The notes below the pieces were generated by a model. That model did no database searches and had not been told where the DNA came from. It saw nothing but the letters and a program-made list of their open reading frames with translations. This document shows positions 1 through 9,922 of a stretch of DNA of 64,000 nt, one piece after another. Numbering within the stretch: the stretch's first letter is position 1; every line of letters starts with the position of its first letter. This stretch comes from Euglena gracilis (Eukaryota > Euglenida > Euglenophyceae > Euglenales), in assembly GCA_039621445.1 (NCBI GenBank), contig CP154956.1, forward strand, positions 90,464,482 to 90,528,481, read 5' to 3'. The position numbers were made by a program, and so were the translations under genes.

Positions 1-776
1 CTGGGGATTCCACATGCCCCATCACTGGGGTCCTTTCCCCTGGCTGCCCCATCACTGGGGTCCATTCCCCTGGCTGCCCCATCACTGGGGTTGCCTCTGG
101 CCCTGCCATAGGGCTGCTCAAAGACAGGCTTTCCCCCTGTTTTTGAAAGATGGGGGAAGGTCTGTGGTGGGGAGGTACATATAATGCTGGGGGGTGAGGG
201 CTGACTACCTTCTGGGGGGGCCCTGGTGTAGCCAAACTTGGGCCTCCCCCCCAAGGGCTGCTATCTTGAATGTACTGGCCTCCAGTGGCCACCTGAATTT
301 GCTTGAAATGACCTCCATTGGCCTTGATATCTTGATTGTAATGACCTCCATTGGCCTTCAGGGCCATCTGGCCTTCTTGGTTTCCACTGACCTGCTCTCC
401 AGCACTTTTCTTGTGTCTTCGTTTTTCCTCTTGGTTCCCCAGATAAGCCACCATGGCTGAATTTCCCTGAGGGGTTAGATGCCACCTGTCTTGGATGTGG
501 CTTGCTTCCCCTGGGGGGAATGATTTTGAGGGTTCTTGGGGGATAGTTGGACATACCTCTCCCCACTGAGGTCCCCTGCTGGGATTCTGGGTTCTGTGTC
601 CTTGGGAATGGGCACCATGCCCTTTTAAATCATGGCTGCCATAGCCTTGGGCCCCAGGCCCTGTAGATAGATGGCCGCCATGGCCATTTTGAGGAGGGTT
701 TCCACCTTCCTGACTTGAACCCTTTGAACTTGTCATGTTTCCCCTGCCATAGGGGTGGGGATGAGAAGGGGGATGG
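1..776 (-). CDS. Distal part of an uncharacterised repeat-rich ORF, split by the Ty3 element
   Basis: The minus strand is open in one frame from the element's left flank to the window edge (about 256 codons) with no stop, so the gene continues beyond base 1. The protein is rich in Gly, Gln, Asn, His, Pro and Ser and looks disordered. It holds two near-copies of KANGGH about 11 residues apart and a 10-residue repeat (PVMGQPGE followed by W or R, then T). I recognise no domain and assign no function. The proximal part lies at 11992-12346. The frame matches exactly across the 5-bp target duplication, so the element sits inside what was a continuous ORF. Confidence 0.6.
21..105. repeat. 30-bp tandem repeat inside the split ORF
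   Basis: About 2.5 copies of a 30-bp unit beginning CCCCATCACTGGGG. The unit length is a multiple of three, so it yields an in-frame 10-residue protein repeat. Each unit contains the small inverted repeat CCCCA / TGGGG. Confidence 0.75.
772..776 (+). repeat. Left target-site duplication GATGG
   Basis: GATGG lies immediately before the 5' LTR and again immediately after the 3' LTR (11992-11996). Five bases is the usual duplication size for Ty3-type integrases. Confidence 0.85.
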
Positions 777-1207
777 TGTGTACCAGGCACGTCCCAGCTC
801 TGTAGGATATCTGCAGAGTGGGTTCTGTGACGGTCGCACCACTGTGGAAATCCACAGCTGGTAAGATCGTGGCAGACCCTTCTGGGATCTGCCCCTGGAC
901 ACGTCAGCACTTTTCTCTCCTTCCCCCACAGGTGGTATTATTCTTTACTCTCACAATCTCAAAGTTTGACCATTGGTTTTGTCAGAGGGAAAAACCGTCG
1001 GAACAATCGAACTTGATATCAGAAGAAACTTCTGAGTCTTTGCTTTGTGCTTTGCTTCTTGGGGAATTGGGAAGAAAAGGGGAAAACCACTTTTCGTTAC
1101 TCCAAAGACTTTTCCCTACCATAAGTAGGCTGCGCACCAAGGCGAAAGCGAAAGGCTTTTACAGAAAGTCCCAAAAAGGGGAAAAGGGAAAGCTTTGGAC
1201 GTACACT
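777..1207 (+). repeat. 5' LTR
   Basis: Starts TGTGTACC and ends GTACACT, a near-perfect short terminal inverted repeat. It matches 11564-11991 over its full length with few differences. The primer-binding site begins at the next base. Confidence 0.9.
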
Positions 1208-1217
1208 TGGTAGCAGA
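1208..1217 (+). promoter_or_regulatory. tRNA primer-binding site
   Basis: TGGTAGCAGA abuts the 5' LTR with no gap. It begins with the TGG complementary to a tRNA 3' CCA end and matches the complement of an initiator tRNA-Met ending in TCTGCTACCA. Ten matching bases do not prove which tRNA is used. Confidence 0.75.
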
Positions 1218-1461
1218 TTTAGGCAACGATCCTATACAGACGTTGCACACAGAGAAACGCTGTGGTTGACTGGTGGTGAGGATCGCACTGAGCCGTGAAA
1301 CACGGTGAAAGTACTGTTCCTGACCCCTAGCCAACCTTTAAGCAAGGATACTGGTCTCAGAAGGCTCTGTTCGGTAATCGCCGACACAACCTTTCTGGTC
1401 CCTGTTTCTCTGCTTATTTGTGTGAATTTTTGGGTTTTTGCCTTTTTACCCATCTCAAAAG

Positions 1462-3081
1462 ATGCAGAGCACAAGCCCCAACCCCAAATTTGATTATGAC
1501 TTGTTGATGAGTTCATTGAGCAATTGTGATGAAGATTGCGGGGATTGGAACGGTTTGAATGAAACAAGTTCCAATTCCCGACCCCCCAAGCAAGAAGAAG
1601 GCAATTTGACTCATTTGTCATTGTCAAAAGGCGAAACGCCTTTATTATTGCATGGGGGTAATGAACCCTCTTCATCATCATTGTCACTGATTGTGCGGGA
1701 TGTAGGTGGCAAAATGCCTTCCTCCATCCCGATTCACCCATCATTGATGCGGCGAGGGGATGAACCCCTTGTACCCTCACACTTGGTTACTCATGTTACC
1801 CATGAACAAAGTGAGGGGTATTTGCCCTTTGCTCTGTTCACACCCAAAAGATCCCCGGTGGAAGCACCGGTGGGCCTTTTGGAGTGCAACTCGGTGGAAA
1901 CACCGTGTTTTTTCCAACCCCCCCCCTCAATTACCACCCACACACCATTTCGCGCATTGCCGGGATTACCCGCGGAAGCTGCAGTTTTCCCTGCATTGCC
2001 ATGGAACCCAGATATGCGTCTGGTGGTACCGGAAATCTCTGGTGCCGTTTCCATTGTGGAGGACTATGAGGAAGATTTGAGGGATAACCTCACCCCCGGT
2101 GACGTTTACCGAATTCTCGGTCAACTCCCAGCGGATCACTTGCTTAGCAAGCAAATTTTGCACGTCAACCAATGCGTTGCCGAATGCGCAACCATGCTCA
2201 ACAAAGTTTTGCAGTTCGATGAGGACAATCAAAGGGTTGTCAACACCAAACTGGAATGTTGCTGGAATTATTTGCAGGAAATCGGCAAATATTGCCAACA
2301 CAATTTTGAAAATGCGGGGAAAGACCTTCAGCATTTTCGAGAAAGTGTTGACAGTATTTTGCGCATCCAACTTCCACAAAATTTCCAACAAATCAGCGAA
2401 ATGCTGCATGAAGCGGAAACGCGGAATGATTCCAAGTTTCTGCATGTGCAAGATGGTATGAGCCATCTTTTTGCCAAAGTGGAATCCTGTTCAACCATGC
2501 TACTGCAATTGCAGCACCAGTTACAAGCGCAAATTGCCACCCCCAAAATGCCGGAAATCGGTAACTTTGTTGTGGTTGAGCATTTTGCCACACTCACTAC
2601 TTCTTTCCAAGAAGCTCAACGAAGGATTTTGCATCTTTGCTCGGAAATCGAGCATTTGAAGCAATTTCAGGCGAAAGTGCAAGAAAATTTTGTTCCCCGT
2701 ACGCAAATCCAGCTTTTGGAGGAACGAATTTCACACTTGGAGCAAAAATCCTGCCATTGTGCCGCAAATCAGGATGGATTAACCACCTTGAACGCGAAAA
2801 TCGCGGATTGCGCACAACGGTTGGATTTCATGCAACAACAAATGCAAACGGACATTGGCGGTATTAATGCCACGGTTGTCGGTTTGCAGGAGCATGTTTC
2901 CGCACTTTCCAAGCGAATTCCCGACATTAGTGGTATTCAAGCCGCTATTGGGGAATTGCAAACCCGATGCACCTTGTTGTCCACCACAAGTAGCGGAAAT
3001 TCGCGCACTACCCAATGTTTCGCGCGCTCGGATATCCGAGTAACCGGAATTCCGCTCATTTTACAACAAAATGCTTGGTGA
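1462..3081 (+). pseudogene. Gag-like N-terminal coiled-coil segment
   Basis: An open frame of about 540 codons; the first good ATG is at 1462 (AAG ATG CAG AGC). After a low-complexity N terminus it is predominantly helical with heptad-like spacing, from about residue 230 on, with recurrent Leu, Gln and Glu. No Gag domain is visible here; the capsid lies downstream. It stops at 3081 after a frameshift near 3060-3075; the reading continues in another frame. Position after the 5' LTR supports assignment to Gag. Confidence 0.65.
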
Positions 3082-3900
3082 CAACAAGGAAACCTTGCAA
3101 GCATTTTGCACGAGTTTGATTCAACTTGAGGAATCTGTGAATCGAAATGCCCGATCAAGATGCAATGCAATGCAAGATGAGGTTTCACGGTTGGATGGAC
3201 GAATTTCTGCGTTATTGGAAAAGCCAACCGCGGAAAATTCGTACATCACCTCGGAAACCCCCACCAAGTCAACCCACCAATTGAAAATTGTCTCAAATGC
3301 AGTAAAAGCGCTTGCGGGTCAACTCCGGAATGTGGAGGAGTCCAATGAAGCCACCACCACCGAGATCTACACTTGGTTTCTGAAAAGTTACCACACTTGG
3401 ACGATTTTTCCCGTTACCGCAAACGCATTAAGCATTTGGAGACTGAGGTTGACCGTATTTGCGGCCAACTCCAGTTGGTGGAACATTTGGAAGAAACGGT
3501 GCATGACTTGTCGGCGAGTTTGGATAAAATGTCCACTCCGGTACCGGTTGTGCCACCACCCACCGCGGTAAGCGCTGCGGTTGGTATTCCAAATGTCCCG
3601 GAATCGCGTTCTCAAATTACCATTGCTGGAGGAGGAATCCCTACATCCACCGCGAATTTGGTACAACCACCCGCGAAAACGCGAATTGTACCACCTTTGC
3701 ATTTGCCCACACCACAAACTCACTTTTCGCAACACATTTCCGATGAGGAAATTGACCCCCCACTCGAAAATTCGAGTCTCCACCAAGAAATTCAACATTC
3801 CAACCTTGTACGAGGAATGAGCCAACACCCCACACCTGGTATTGGTCATGTGTCGCATACGCGATCATACCCAGACCACCCATCGGGTTTTCGGCGGTAA
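3071..3900 (+). pseudogene. Gag-like middle segment with two frame changes
   Basis: Coiled-coil coding continues in a second frame (3071 to about 3375), then returns to the original frame (about 3373-3900). The last part is proline-rich. It ends at TAA (3898-3900). The TAA overlaps the loop of a small hairpin, GGCGGT AAA ACCGCC (3893-3907). The frame after this TAA stays open to 5529, so this may be a single nonsense change in one long Gag. Confidence 0.6.
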
Positions 3901-5529
3901 AACCGCCCCACCGGGAGAATTTCACCGCACTTTTCGCATTTCCCGCAGGAAAATCCTGCCACCACTACACTTGGTGCGGGAAATCCTGCACGGGGTTCAC
4001 ATGGAGCGGAAAATCCGCGAAACGCGTTTGGTGTTAAGAATTACCCTGACCCAAACCCCTGGAATACCACCGAGGGTCAGCGGGTTACTCAGAGAGACTT
4101 CAAGGGCACCATCGCAATCGCGAACAAGGTGAAGCCCCAATGGGACGGGGATCCAACCACATGGAGACAATTTTTTCGGGACTGGGAGTACTATTGGGCA
4201 CTAAAGGGACCCACCCAAGACCCGAATCCCGAGGTAGTCAAGATGGAATTCATCGATTGCCTACCGAGGGAGGAACGAGAACGCGCACGCAATTTGGTGA
4301 TACGTAATGGCGTATCATTCGATGACCTGGTTGAGCAATACGCTTCAACCAACTCAAGCTTGGTCACCAGGATTACCCTGGAGAAGAAGTGGCGACAATT
4401 CGCGCCATCGGATCGCAAATGGAAATCCATTGACCTTTGGTATGCCAAATGGTTAGCACTTGCTTCCGAAGTTGATGAACTTAGCGAGAAGCAAATGCGC
4501 GAACAATTCGATGCGGTTTTGTTGCATTTCACACCATCCCTCGTGAAGGATATCCATCGCGAGGAGTTGGCAGGGCATGAGATGACTCTTGCCCAACGTT
4601 GGAATTATGTGTCAAAGCAACTCAAGCTCACACAAGTTTTGGGACAAATACAGTCCGCTTTCCAAACGCATCCCACCGCGGGAATCCCTGCGGGTGCGGT
4701 TAATGCGTTGCAAAAATCACCCATGTCACCAAGATCACCCACCACGGGATCGAAAACGCGGAATCAGCGTTCTTCGGACCAGGGCACGGATAAACTGTGC
4801 TTTTTGTGCAACAAATCTGGTCACATGTCTCGGGAATGCCCGAATCCCGATGCGCGAAAGCGTATTGGAAGCCCAAGGGGCTCGACCTCCTCACGGGGAT
4901 CGGGTTCCTCGGCGTTTTCACGTCAATCGGGAGTTTCACGTTCTTCGGAGAACCGCTTTAGCGGTAGTAGGCCCAAGTCACCATCGCGTGATGGTCGGGA
5001 AACCCGTCCTTCTCGCGGTCGGTCACCTGGACCCCCTACCCGAAAACGGGATTTCAATCGCGACTCTTCACGATCTCGTTCGCGAAGTGGATCATCCTCT
5101 TCGCGGGAGTCACCGGGGAAACCCCGGTACACCGGTCATGGTCGACGGGAAACCCGTTCACCACGACGGTTTGACGGTCGAACGGAATACCGTTCCCCCC
5201 GTTATGAGGAATCCCGCCACAAATCCCGTTGTTCACTTTGTGGTTCCAAAGACCACCATTCATGCAAATGTCCCAGATCTCGTTCCACCCGGCCCGGCTA
5301 CGGAAATCGCGGTAAGCGCCGCGATGTCCGTGGTTACTCCTCCAACCGGCAAAAGGTCGGTTTCAAGATATCTTGTTTGGAGGAGGACACCCCGGCTTCG
5401 GGCAGGGAGGGGGATGAGACCTCGGACGGGGAATTTAATGAGGCCCGAATGGCGGTGCGCTCATTAAATTCCATCTATTCCACCAAAAAGTCCGTTGCCG
5501 GCTATGCGGCCGGTTCGGACTTGGAGTAG
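3901..5529 (+). CDS. gag: Gag capsid and nucleocapsid
   Basis: In frame with the preceding segment beyond its TAA; there is no credible new start, since the residue before the capsid is read from GTG. From about 4129 comes a retrotransposon-Gag capsid region (PQWDGDPTTW, then WEYYW). Next is a CCHC zinc knuckle CFLCNKSGHMSREC near 4798-4840, then a long Arg/Ser/Gly-rich stretch, and a second knuckle CSLCGSKDHHSCKC near 5230-5270. Two knuckles separated by an RS-like linker suggest RNA packaging. The RS-like part is studded with small hairpins. Confidence 0.85.
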   Translation, partial: NRPTGRISPHFSHFPQENPATTTLGAGNPARGSHGAENPRNAFGVKNYPDPNPWNTTEGQRVTQRDFKGTIAIANKVKPQWDGDPTTWRQFFRDWEYYWALKGPTQDPNPEVVKMEFIDCLPREERERARNLVIRNGVSFDDLVEQYASTNSSLVTRITLEKKWRQFAPSDRKWKSIDLWYAKWLALASEVDELSEKQMREQFDAVLLHFTPSLVKDIHREELAGHEMTLAQRWNYVSKQLKLTQVLGQIQSAFQTHPTAGIPAGAVNALQKSPMSPRSPTTGSKTRNQRSSDQGTDKLCFLCNKSGHMSRECPNPDARKRIGSPRGSTSSRGSGSSAFSRQSGVSRSSENRFSGSRPKSPSRDGRETRPSRGRSPGPPTRKRDFNRDSSRSRSRSGSSSSRESPGKPRYTGHGRRETRSPRRFDGRTEYRSPRYEESRHKSRCSLCGSKDHHSCKCPRSRSTRPGYGNRGKRRDVRGYSSNRQKVGFKISCLEEDTPASGREGDETSDGEFNEARMAVRSLNSIYSTKKSVAGYAAGSDLE

Positions 5530-5574
5530 GGGAGCCCGAGGTCCGAGGGCACGGACCTCTGGGCTGATGAACAG

Positions 5575-7194
5575 ATGGAGGTAAGACCTGATCAACCTTA
5601 CCCCCCCTGCCCATCCGCCTTCACGGTCAGTACCCGGAATTATTTCGGGTCCCCTACCCCCCACTCCACATTTCCGCTCGGAATGCTGAGCAAAGTAGGA
5701 AAGGGTTCATGGGAGAGCTGGCATGCAAACGTATTTCCGCCAGACCCTTCACTTTGCGTACCACCAATGGAATTACTCGTCCAAGCGGAAATCCGCATCC
5801 AAAATTTCTCCACCAAAGTTAAAATTCTCATTGACACTGGTTGTCGCATTGCACTGCTCTTTCGGTTGGGGTTGATACCGACCCCGCTCTTGGTAAGCGC
5901 CAAGAAACCGATCAAAATTACAACCGCGGATAACACCCCCATGTGTGGTGGTGATTTGGGATGTGTGCTCGAGATACTCTTGCCCATCATTCCGAAGCAT
6001 CACTCACAACCCCCACAATTACAACATTTCACCAATATTTGGGGTTACGAGTCCGGAATTCACGGGTCTGACGTAATTTTGGGATACCCATTTTTACGCC
6101 AGTACCGATTGGTTGTGGATTGCCACTCCCACGGTTTGCGCACAGCACCCACCACTTCATTGACACCCAAACCACCATCACCGTTGGCATCCGCCATGAT
6201 GACCACCACTTTTCCAACACCGTTACCCACAATGGCAACACCGTTATCCACCACACCAACAACCGTTTTCCACACCCGGGGTACGGAGAAAGCCTCCCCC
6301 CTGCCCAATGACACACCAACATGCGTTCCACATGAGGCAGGGCAAGCGAGTAGCGGTACCCCCGCCGTTTCACTGGGTTACAAGACGAAAGCCCAAAGGC
6401 CTGCAGTACGTACGGTGTCGAGTAGTCGCCCAGCTACACCACCACTCCGTTTCCCACCAGTTGTGCCGAATCCAGGCACACCTGTACAAGACTCACCGGC
6501 TAATGCCATCGACACCCACTTACACGCACACCCGTCACACCATCACACTTCCTTCCAATGTGTGCACTGCAGGAGAATTTCCACCCAATCGGATTTCGAT
6601 TGTGGATGTTTAGTTCAAAATCCGACACTAATCTCAATTCCGAATACGGAATCCACACGCCATGATACACTTGGTTGTAGCCCGCAATGTGCGGAAATAC
6701 ACCGAGTACTCCAACAACGCGGATTAGCCTCGTTGTTCGGAAACGCGAAAAGCGTCATTCCTAATGACAATTGCGATCACACTTGGTATGAATTTGATGC
6801 GGAATGGGGAAACCCCCAACCTGTCCAAAATCCCTTGGGATCACCCCTTGCGACAGTGGAAGACAGCCCGCATGTTTGTGGACCCATTCATTGTGTTTCT
6901 ACACTTCAACCCGGAAACCGGGTGCATGAATACGCGAAACGCGTATGGAATGCTTTTAATTTTGGTCAATATCGCATTTTGGAACGATGGTTTTCCAAAA
7001 TCGCGACATTGGCTGATTCTTTTGATTCGGCATTGGAAATCGACGCCTTTTCATCGAATGCACACGCCCGTTTGCCACGTCATTGGTGTCAACAGTCCAA
7101 CGCATTTGACAAATTGTGGGGTGATACGGTGTTATGGATGTACCCCCATCCAAAACTTATCGAATGTGCAGGATATGAAAATTCTGCGAGATGA
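5575..7194 (+). CDS. Retropepsin-like aspartic protease and linker
   Basis: ATG at 5575. The active-site triad D-T-G lies at residues 87-89 (GAC at 5833) in the context ILIDTGCR, followed by the usual hydrophobic strand and a DVILGYPFL-like flap/C-terminal motif near 6070. About 300 further residues, rich in Thr and Pro with scattered Cys and His, have no recognisable domain. It overlaps the next Pol ORF in a different frame, which suggests a frameshift between protease and reverse transcriptase, either programmed or by decay. Confidence 0.8.
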   Translation: MEVRPDQPYPPCPSAFTVSTRNYFGSPTPHSTFPLGMLSKVGKGSWESWHANVFPPDPSLCVPPMELLVQAEIRIQNFSTKVKILIDTGCRIALLFRLGLIPTPLLVSAKKPIKITTADNTPMCGGDLGCVLEILLPIIPKHHSQPPQLQHFTNIWGYESGIHGSDVILGYPFLRQYRLVVDCHSHGLRTAPTTSLTPKPPSPLASAMMTTTFPTPLPTMATPLSTTPTTVFHTRGTEKASPLPNDTPTCVPHEAGQASSGTPAVSLGYKTKAQRPAVRTVSSSRPATPPLRFPPVVPNPGTPVQDSPANAIDTHLHAHPSHHHTSFQCVHCRRISTQSDFDCGCLVQNPTLISIPNTESTRHDTLGCSPQCAEIHRVLQQRGLASLFGNAKSVIPNDNCDHTWYEFDAEWGNPQPVQNPLGSPLATVEDSPHVCGPIHCVSTLQPGNRVHEYAKRVWNAFNFGQYRILERWFSKIATLADSFDSALEIDAFSSNAHARLPRHWCQQSNAFDKLWGDTVLWMYPHPKLIECAGYENSAR

Positions 7195-8293
7195 AGCCCG
7201 TGGAGTTATTCTCATACCCATCATTCCGGAAGCGGAATGGTTCACCCAACTATCGTATGTATGTTTTCATTGGTGGTATTTACCCACTAATGTACCGATT
7301 TTTGAGGATTTTTGTGGTAAAATATTACCACCCTTGCAAGAAATCATTTTTCGCGTATGTTTCTTCGATGCATTCGGAATGTCCGAATTCGCGGTGCCGA
7401 GGAAGCTCGGTAGCCCCAGCCCCAGGGATACCCTGGCGGTTTCCGCAGTCATCGAGAGTGCAGGTCAGCATGCTAAGTCAGCCGAATTCTGTTCGCGGAT
7501 CACCCGCGAATTTTACAGTGTGCTGGAAAATACAGTATACGCGTGCGTCATCGACCACGCTATACGCGGCACGTTCGGTGTTTGTAAGGTCGAGCTTAAA
7601 GAAGGAGCTAAACCAATACACCGAAAAGTTTTTCGTTGTTCGGGAGAACGCGAACAAGCTCTCAATGAAATGATTGAGAAGCTTATTCAGCGCAAGTGGA
7701 TTGTACCCTCGAAAAGCGAGTGGACATCCCAGGCATTTGTTGTTCCTAAACCCCCAGACCCCTCAGGTCAGAAGAAATGGAGACTGGTGCTGGATTACCG
7801 GTACCTGAACTCCCAAACAAGGGATGATCCCTTCCCGCTCCCCCTGATCGAGGATTTGATCACCAAACAATCGGAAAACCGGTTGTGGTCAATTTTCGAT
7901 CTGGAGGACGGTTTTCACCAAATGCACTTGCACCCTGACTCCCAACCATACACGGCATTCGTGACATCCAAGGGTGTGTACCAATGGACGGTACTCCCCA
8001 TGGGTGTTAAGAATGGCCCAGCCATGTTTAAACACATGATACAATGGGTTTTACGCGATTTACCGTTTGCCATTGTGTACATTGATGATGTGCTGGTGGG
8101 AACACCACCACCATCCGCAAAATCGAGCGAGGATATCCTCGTCACACACTTCCACCATGTTTGCGCGGTATTAACCGCTTTTCAAAAACATGTGCTTTTC
8201 GCGAAAGGCGCGAAAATGCATTTGTTTCGGATACTCATAAAAATTTTGCGGTCACATCCTCAGCAATGGACAGCGGAAAGCCGCTCCGAGTAA
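6764..8293 (+). CDS. pol: Reverse transcriptase
   Basis: The recognisable RT runs from about 7570 to 8200: WIVPSKSEWTSQAFVVPK, WRLVLDYRYLN, FDLEDGFHQM (first catalytic Asp), LPMGVKNGPAMF and YIDDVLVG (YIDD at 8078-8089). All key RT motifs are present. The first 250 codons before the RT are poorly defined and may overlap the protease-linker frame. The frame breaks after LFAKGAKMH near 8215-8235, and RNase H follows in other frames. Confidence 0.88.
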   Translation: MTIAITLGMNLMRNGETPNLSKIPWDHPLRQWKTARMFVDPFIVFLHFNPETGCMNTRNAYGMLLILVNIAFWNDGFPKSRHWLILLIRHWKSTPFHRMHTPVCHVIGVNSPTHLTNCGVIRCYGCTPIQNLSNVQDMKILRDEARGVILIPIIPEAEWFTQLSYVCFHWWYLPTNVPIFEDFCGKILPPLQEIIFRVCFFDAFGMSEFAVPRKLGSPSPRDTLAVSAVIESAGQHAKSAEFCSRITREFYSVLENTVYACVIDHAIRGTFGVCKVELKEGAKPIHRKVFRCSGEREQALNEMIEKLIQRKWIVPSKSEWTSQAFVVPKPPDPSGQKKWRLVLDYRYLNSQTRDDPFPLPLIEDLITKQSENRLWSIFDLEDGFHQMHLHPDSQPYTAFVTSKGVYQWTVLPMGVKNGPAMFKHMIQWVLRDLPFAIVYIDDVLVGTPPPSAKSSEDILVTHFHHVCAVLTAFQKHVLFAKGAKMHLFRILIKILRSHPQQWTAESRSE

Positions 8294-9578
8294 ACTCGAA
8301 GCCATTAAGAAATGGACCCCTGAGGTAATCAAAACGATTACTCACCTCAAAGGATTTTTGGGATTAGCCCAATACTACGCGATTTATATGAAGGACTTCG
8401 CGAAAATCGCGGTGCCCCTCACCAAACAGCTCAAAAACCGGGCTGTTGACAACACCAAAGTCATTTGGGATGACCAAATGCGCGAGGCCCTTGAGAAAAT
8501 CAAGGTTTTGCTTTTGGAGAATGTTGTCCTCGAAATCGCGGACCCGTACAAACCATACGTGTTGGAAGTCGACAGCAGCGATTACGCTGTTGGCGGAGTT
8601 CTTAGCCAGCATAATGCGGCGAATGAGCTCCGACCTGTGGCTTTCTTCAGCAGAAAGTTACAGGGCGACGATGGAAAAGGTCAAGTCAAATGGAGTATAC
8701 GCGAGAAGGAAACCTACGCAATCGTGCTTATACTCCAGAAATTCCGAAGCTGGGTAGCCAGCAGCCTCGTCCAGATCCTCGTCAAGACCGACCATGAGAG
8801 TCTCCAACACTGGTACACCGAGGATTTGAACAAGGCCATGTCATCGGTCGGAAGGCGATGCAGATGGCATGAGTTCTTGAGTCAATTCAACCTTGTGGTT
8901 ATTTATACCCCTGGTCACACACAAAAAGTAGCGGATCCGCTCAGTCGGGCCCCTTGGTATTACCCTGGGAACCCGGATGAGGGAGACGCGACTTTTCATG
9001 GAAGTCAGGAAGCTGACGAATACGCACGTCGAAACGACGCTGCGGATAATCTTTTGGATTCTTTTCCCGTTTCACAACTATTCCTGGTCGCACCAGTGCG
9101 CGGAAGGCGCCGACGTGGAAGCACGTCCGGACCCCGGCGTATTACGCGCACGGAGTCCCCTTCCCCACTGTTCTTTCGCGAATGGGATTATAGTCGTGAT
9201 CCGGTGTATGACACCATTGTCACCAGACTTCGTAATGGCGAAGTGCTGGACAATTACACTCTTTCACCTTTACGGTTGGTTTTTCGCAATGAATCGGGTT
9301 ACAAATATTGTATCCCCCAGGACCTGGTTGATGATGTGATTTTGTGTTATCACAACCATGGTCACCCTGGGGCCCCCAAACTTCTTTCGTTGGTGGGCCG
9401 CAGGTATTGCACAACCCTGAGCGAGAAAGAGCTTTACTCACGCTGTTTGCGAATAGCGCAACGGTGTCAAATTTGTCAAGCGGTAAAACCCCGCAGAGGT
9501 ACCCCCCCTGGTACGATGGACTTTTTACCCGTACCCCCTGACATTTTTACATCCCTCTGCATGATTTTCTGGAATTAG
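8286..9578 (+). CDS. pol: RNase H and integrase zinc-binding domain
   Basis: The frame opens at about 8286 (PSKLEAIKKW). The RT thumb/connection is followed by RNase H (VLEVDSSDYAVGG; EKETYAIV; TDHESLQHW), then the usual YTPGHTQKVADPLSRAPWY tail. The integrase N-terminal HHCC domain is visible near 9355-9480 (HNHGHPGAPK, then RCQICQ). The ORF stops at 9578 because the frame changes near 9545-9560. The TTG near 8358 is not a real start; this is an internal part of Pol. Confidence 0.88.
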   Translation, partial: PSKLEAIKKWTPEVIKTITHLKGFLGLAQYYAIYMKDFAKIAVPLTKQLKNRAVDNTKVIWDDQMREALEKIKVLLLENVVLEIADPYKPYVLEVDSSDYAVGGVLSQHNAANELRPVAFFSRKLQGDDGKGQVKWSIREKETYAIVLILQKFRSWVASSLVQILVKTDHESLQHWYTEDLNKAMSSVGRRCRWHEFLSQFNLVVIYTPGHTQKVADPLSRAPWYYPGNPDEGDATFHGSQEADEYARRNDAADNLLDSFPVSQLFLVAPVRGRRRRGSTSGPRRITRTESPSPLFFREWDYSRDPVYDTIVTRLRNGEVLDNYTLSPLRLVFRNESGYKYCIPQDLVDDVILCYHNHGHPGAPKLLSLVGRRYCTTLSEKELYSRCLRIAQRCQICQAVKPRRGTPPGTMDFLPVPPDIFTSLCMIFWN

Positions 9579-9922
9579 AACCGTGCAAAGGAACGGACGA
9601 CAAAATTCACGATTACGTTTTTGTTGTCGTCTGCAGGCTGAGTGGGTACATTGTAGCCATTCCATTCCAGAAGTCAGGGTTGACAGCCCAAAGTTTGGCA
9701 ACTATATTTTTGGAGAAATGCATTTGCTTAATGGGTTTACCGAATGAAATCGTGAGTGATCAAGACCACTTGATTTCTTCAAGGTTTTTCACCACTTTGT
9801 GCGGTTTACTCGGAATCGAGCAACATTTTTCCATTATATACCGTCCAGGCGACGATGACTGGTCTGGTGTATTACACCGACCCGGACGCGTCGGGATTCG
9901 CGGCAGACATTACCATGCGTGA
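9542..9922 (+). pseudogene. Integrase catalytic core, truncated
   Basis: Continues the integrase in another frame: HDFLELEPC (first Asp), VFVVVCRLSGYIVAIPF, then GLPNEIVSDQDHLISSRFF (second Asp). After HFSIIYRPGD the family normally has a Gln-rich turn and the catalytic Glu; here the sequence becomes unrelated, so the third member of the DDE triad and the whole C-terminal domain are missing. An internal deletion is likely at about 9850-9860. Confidence 0.8.
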
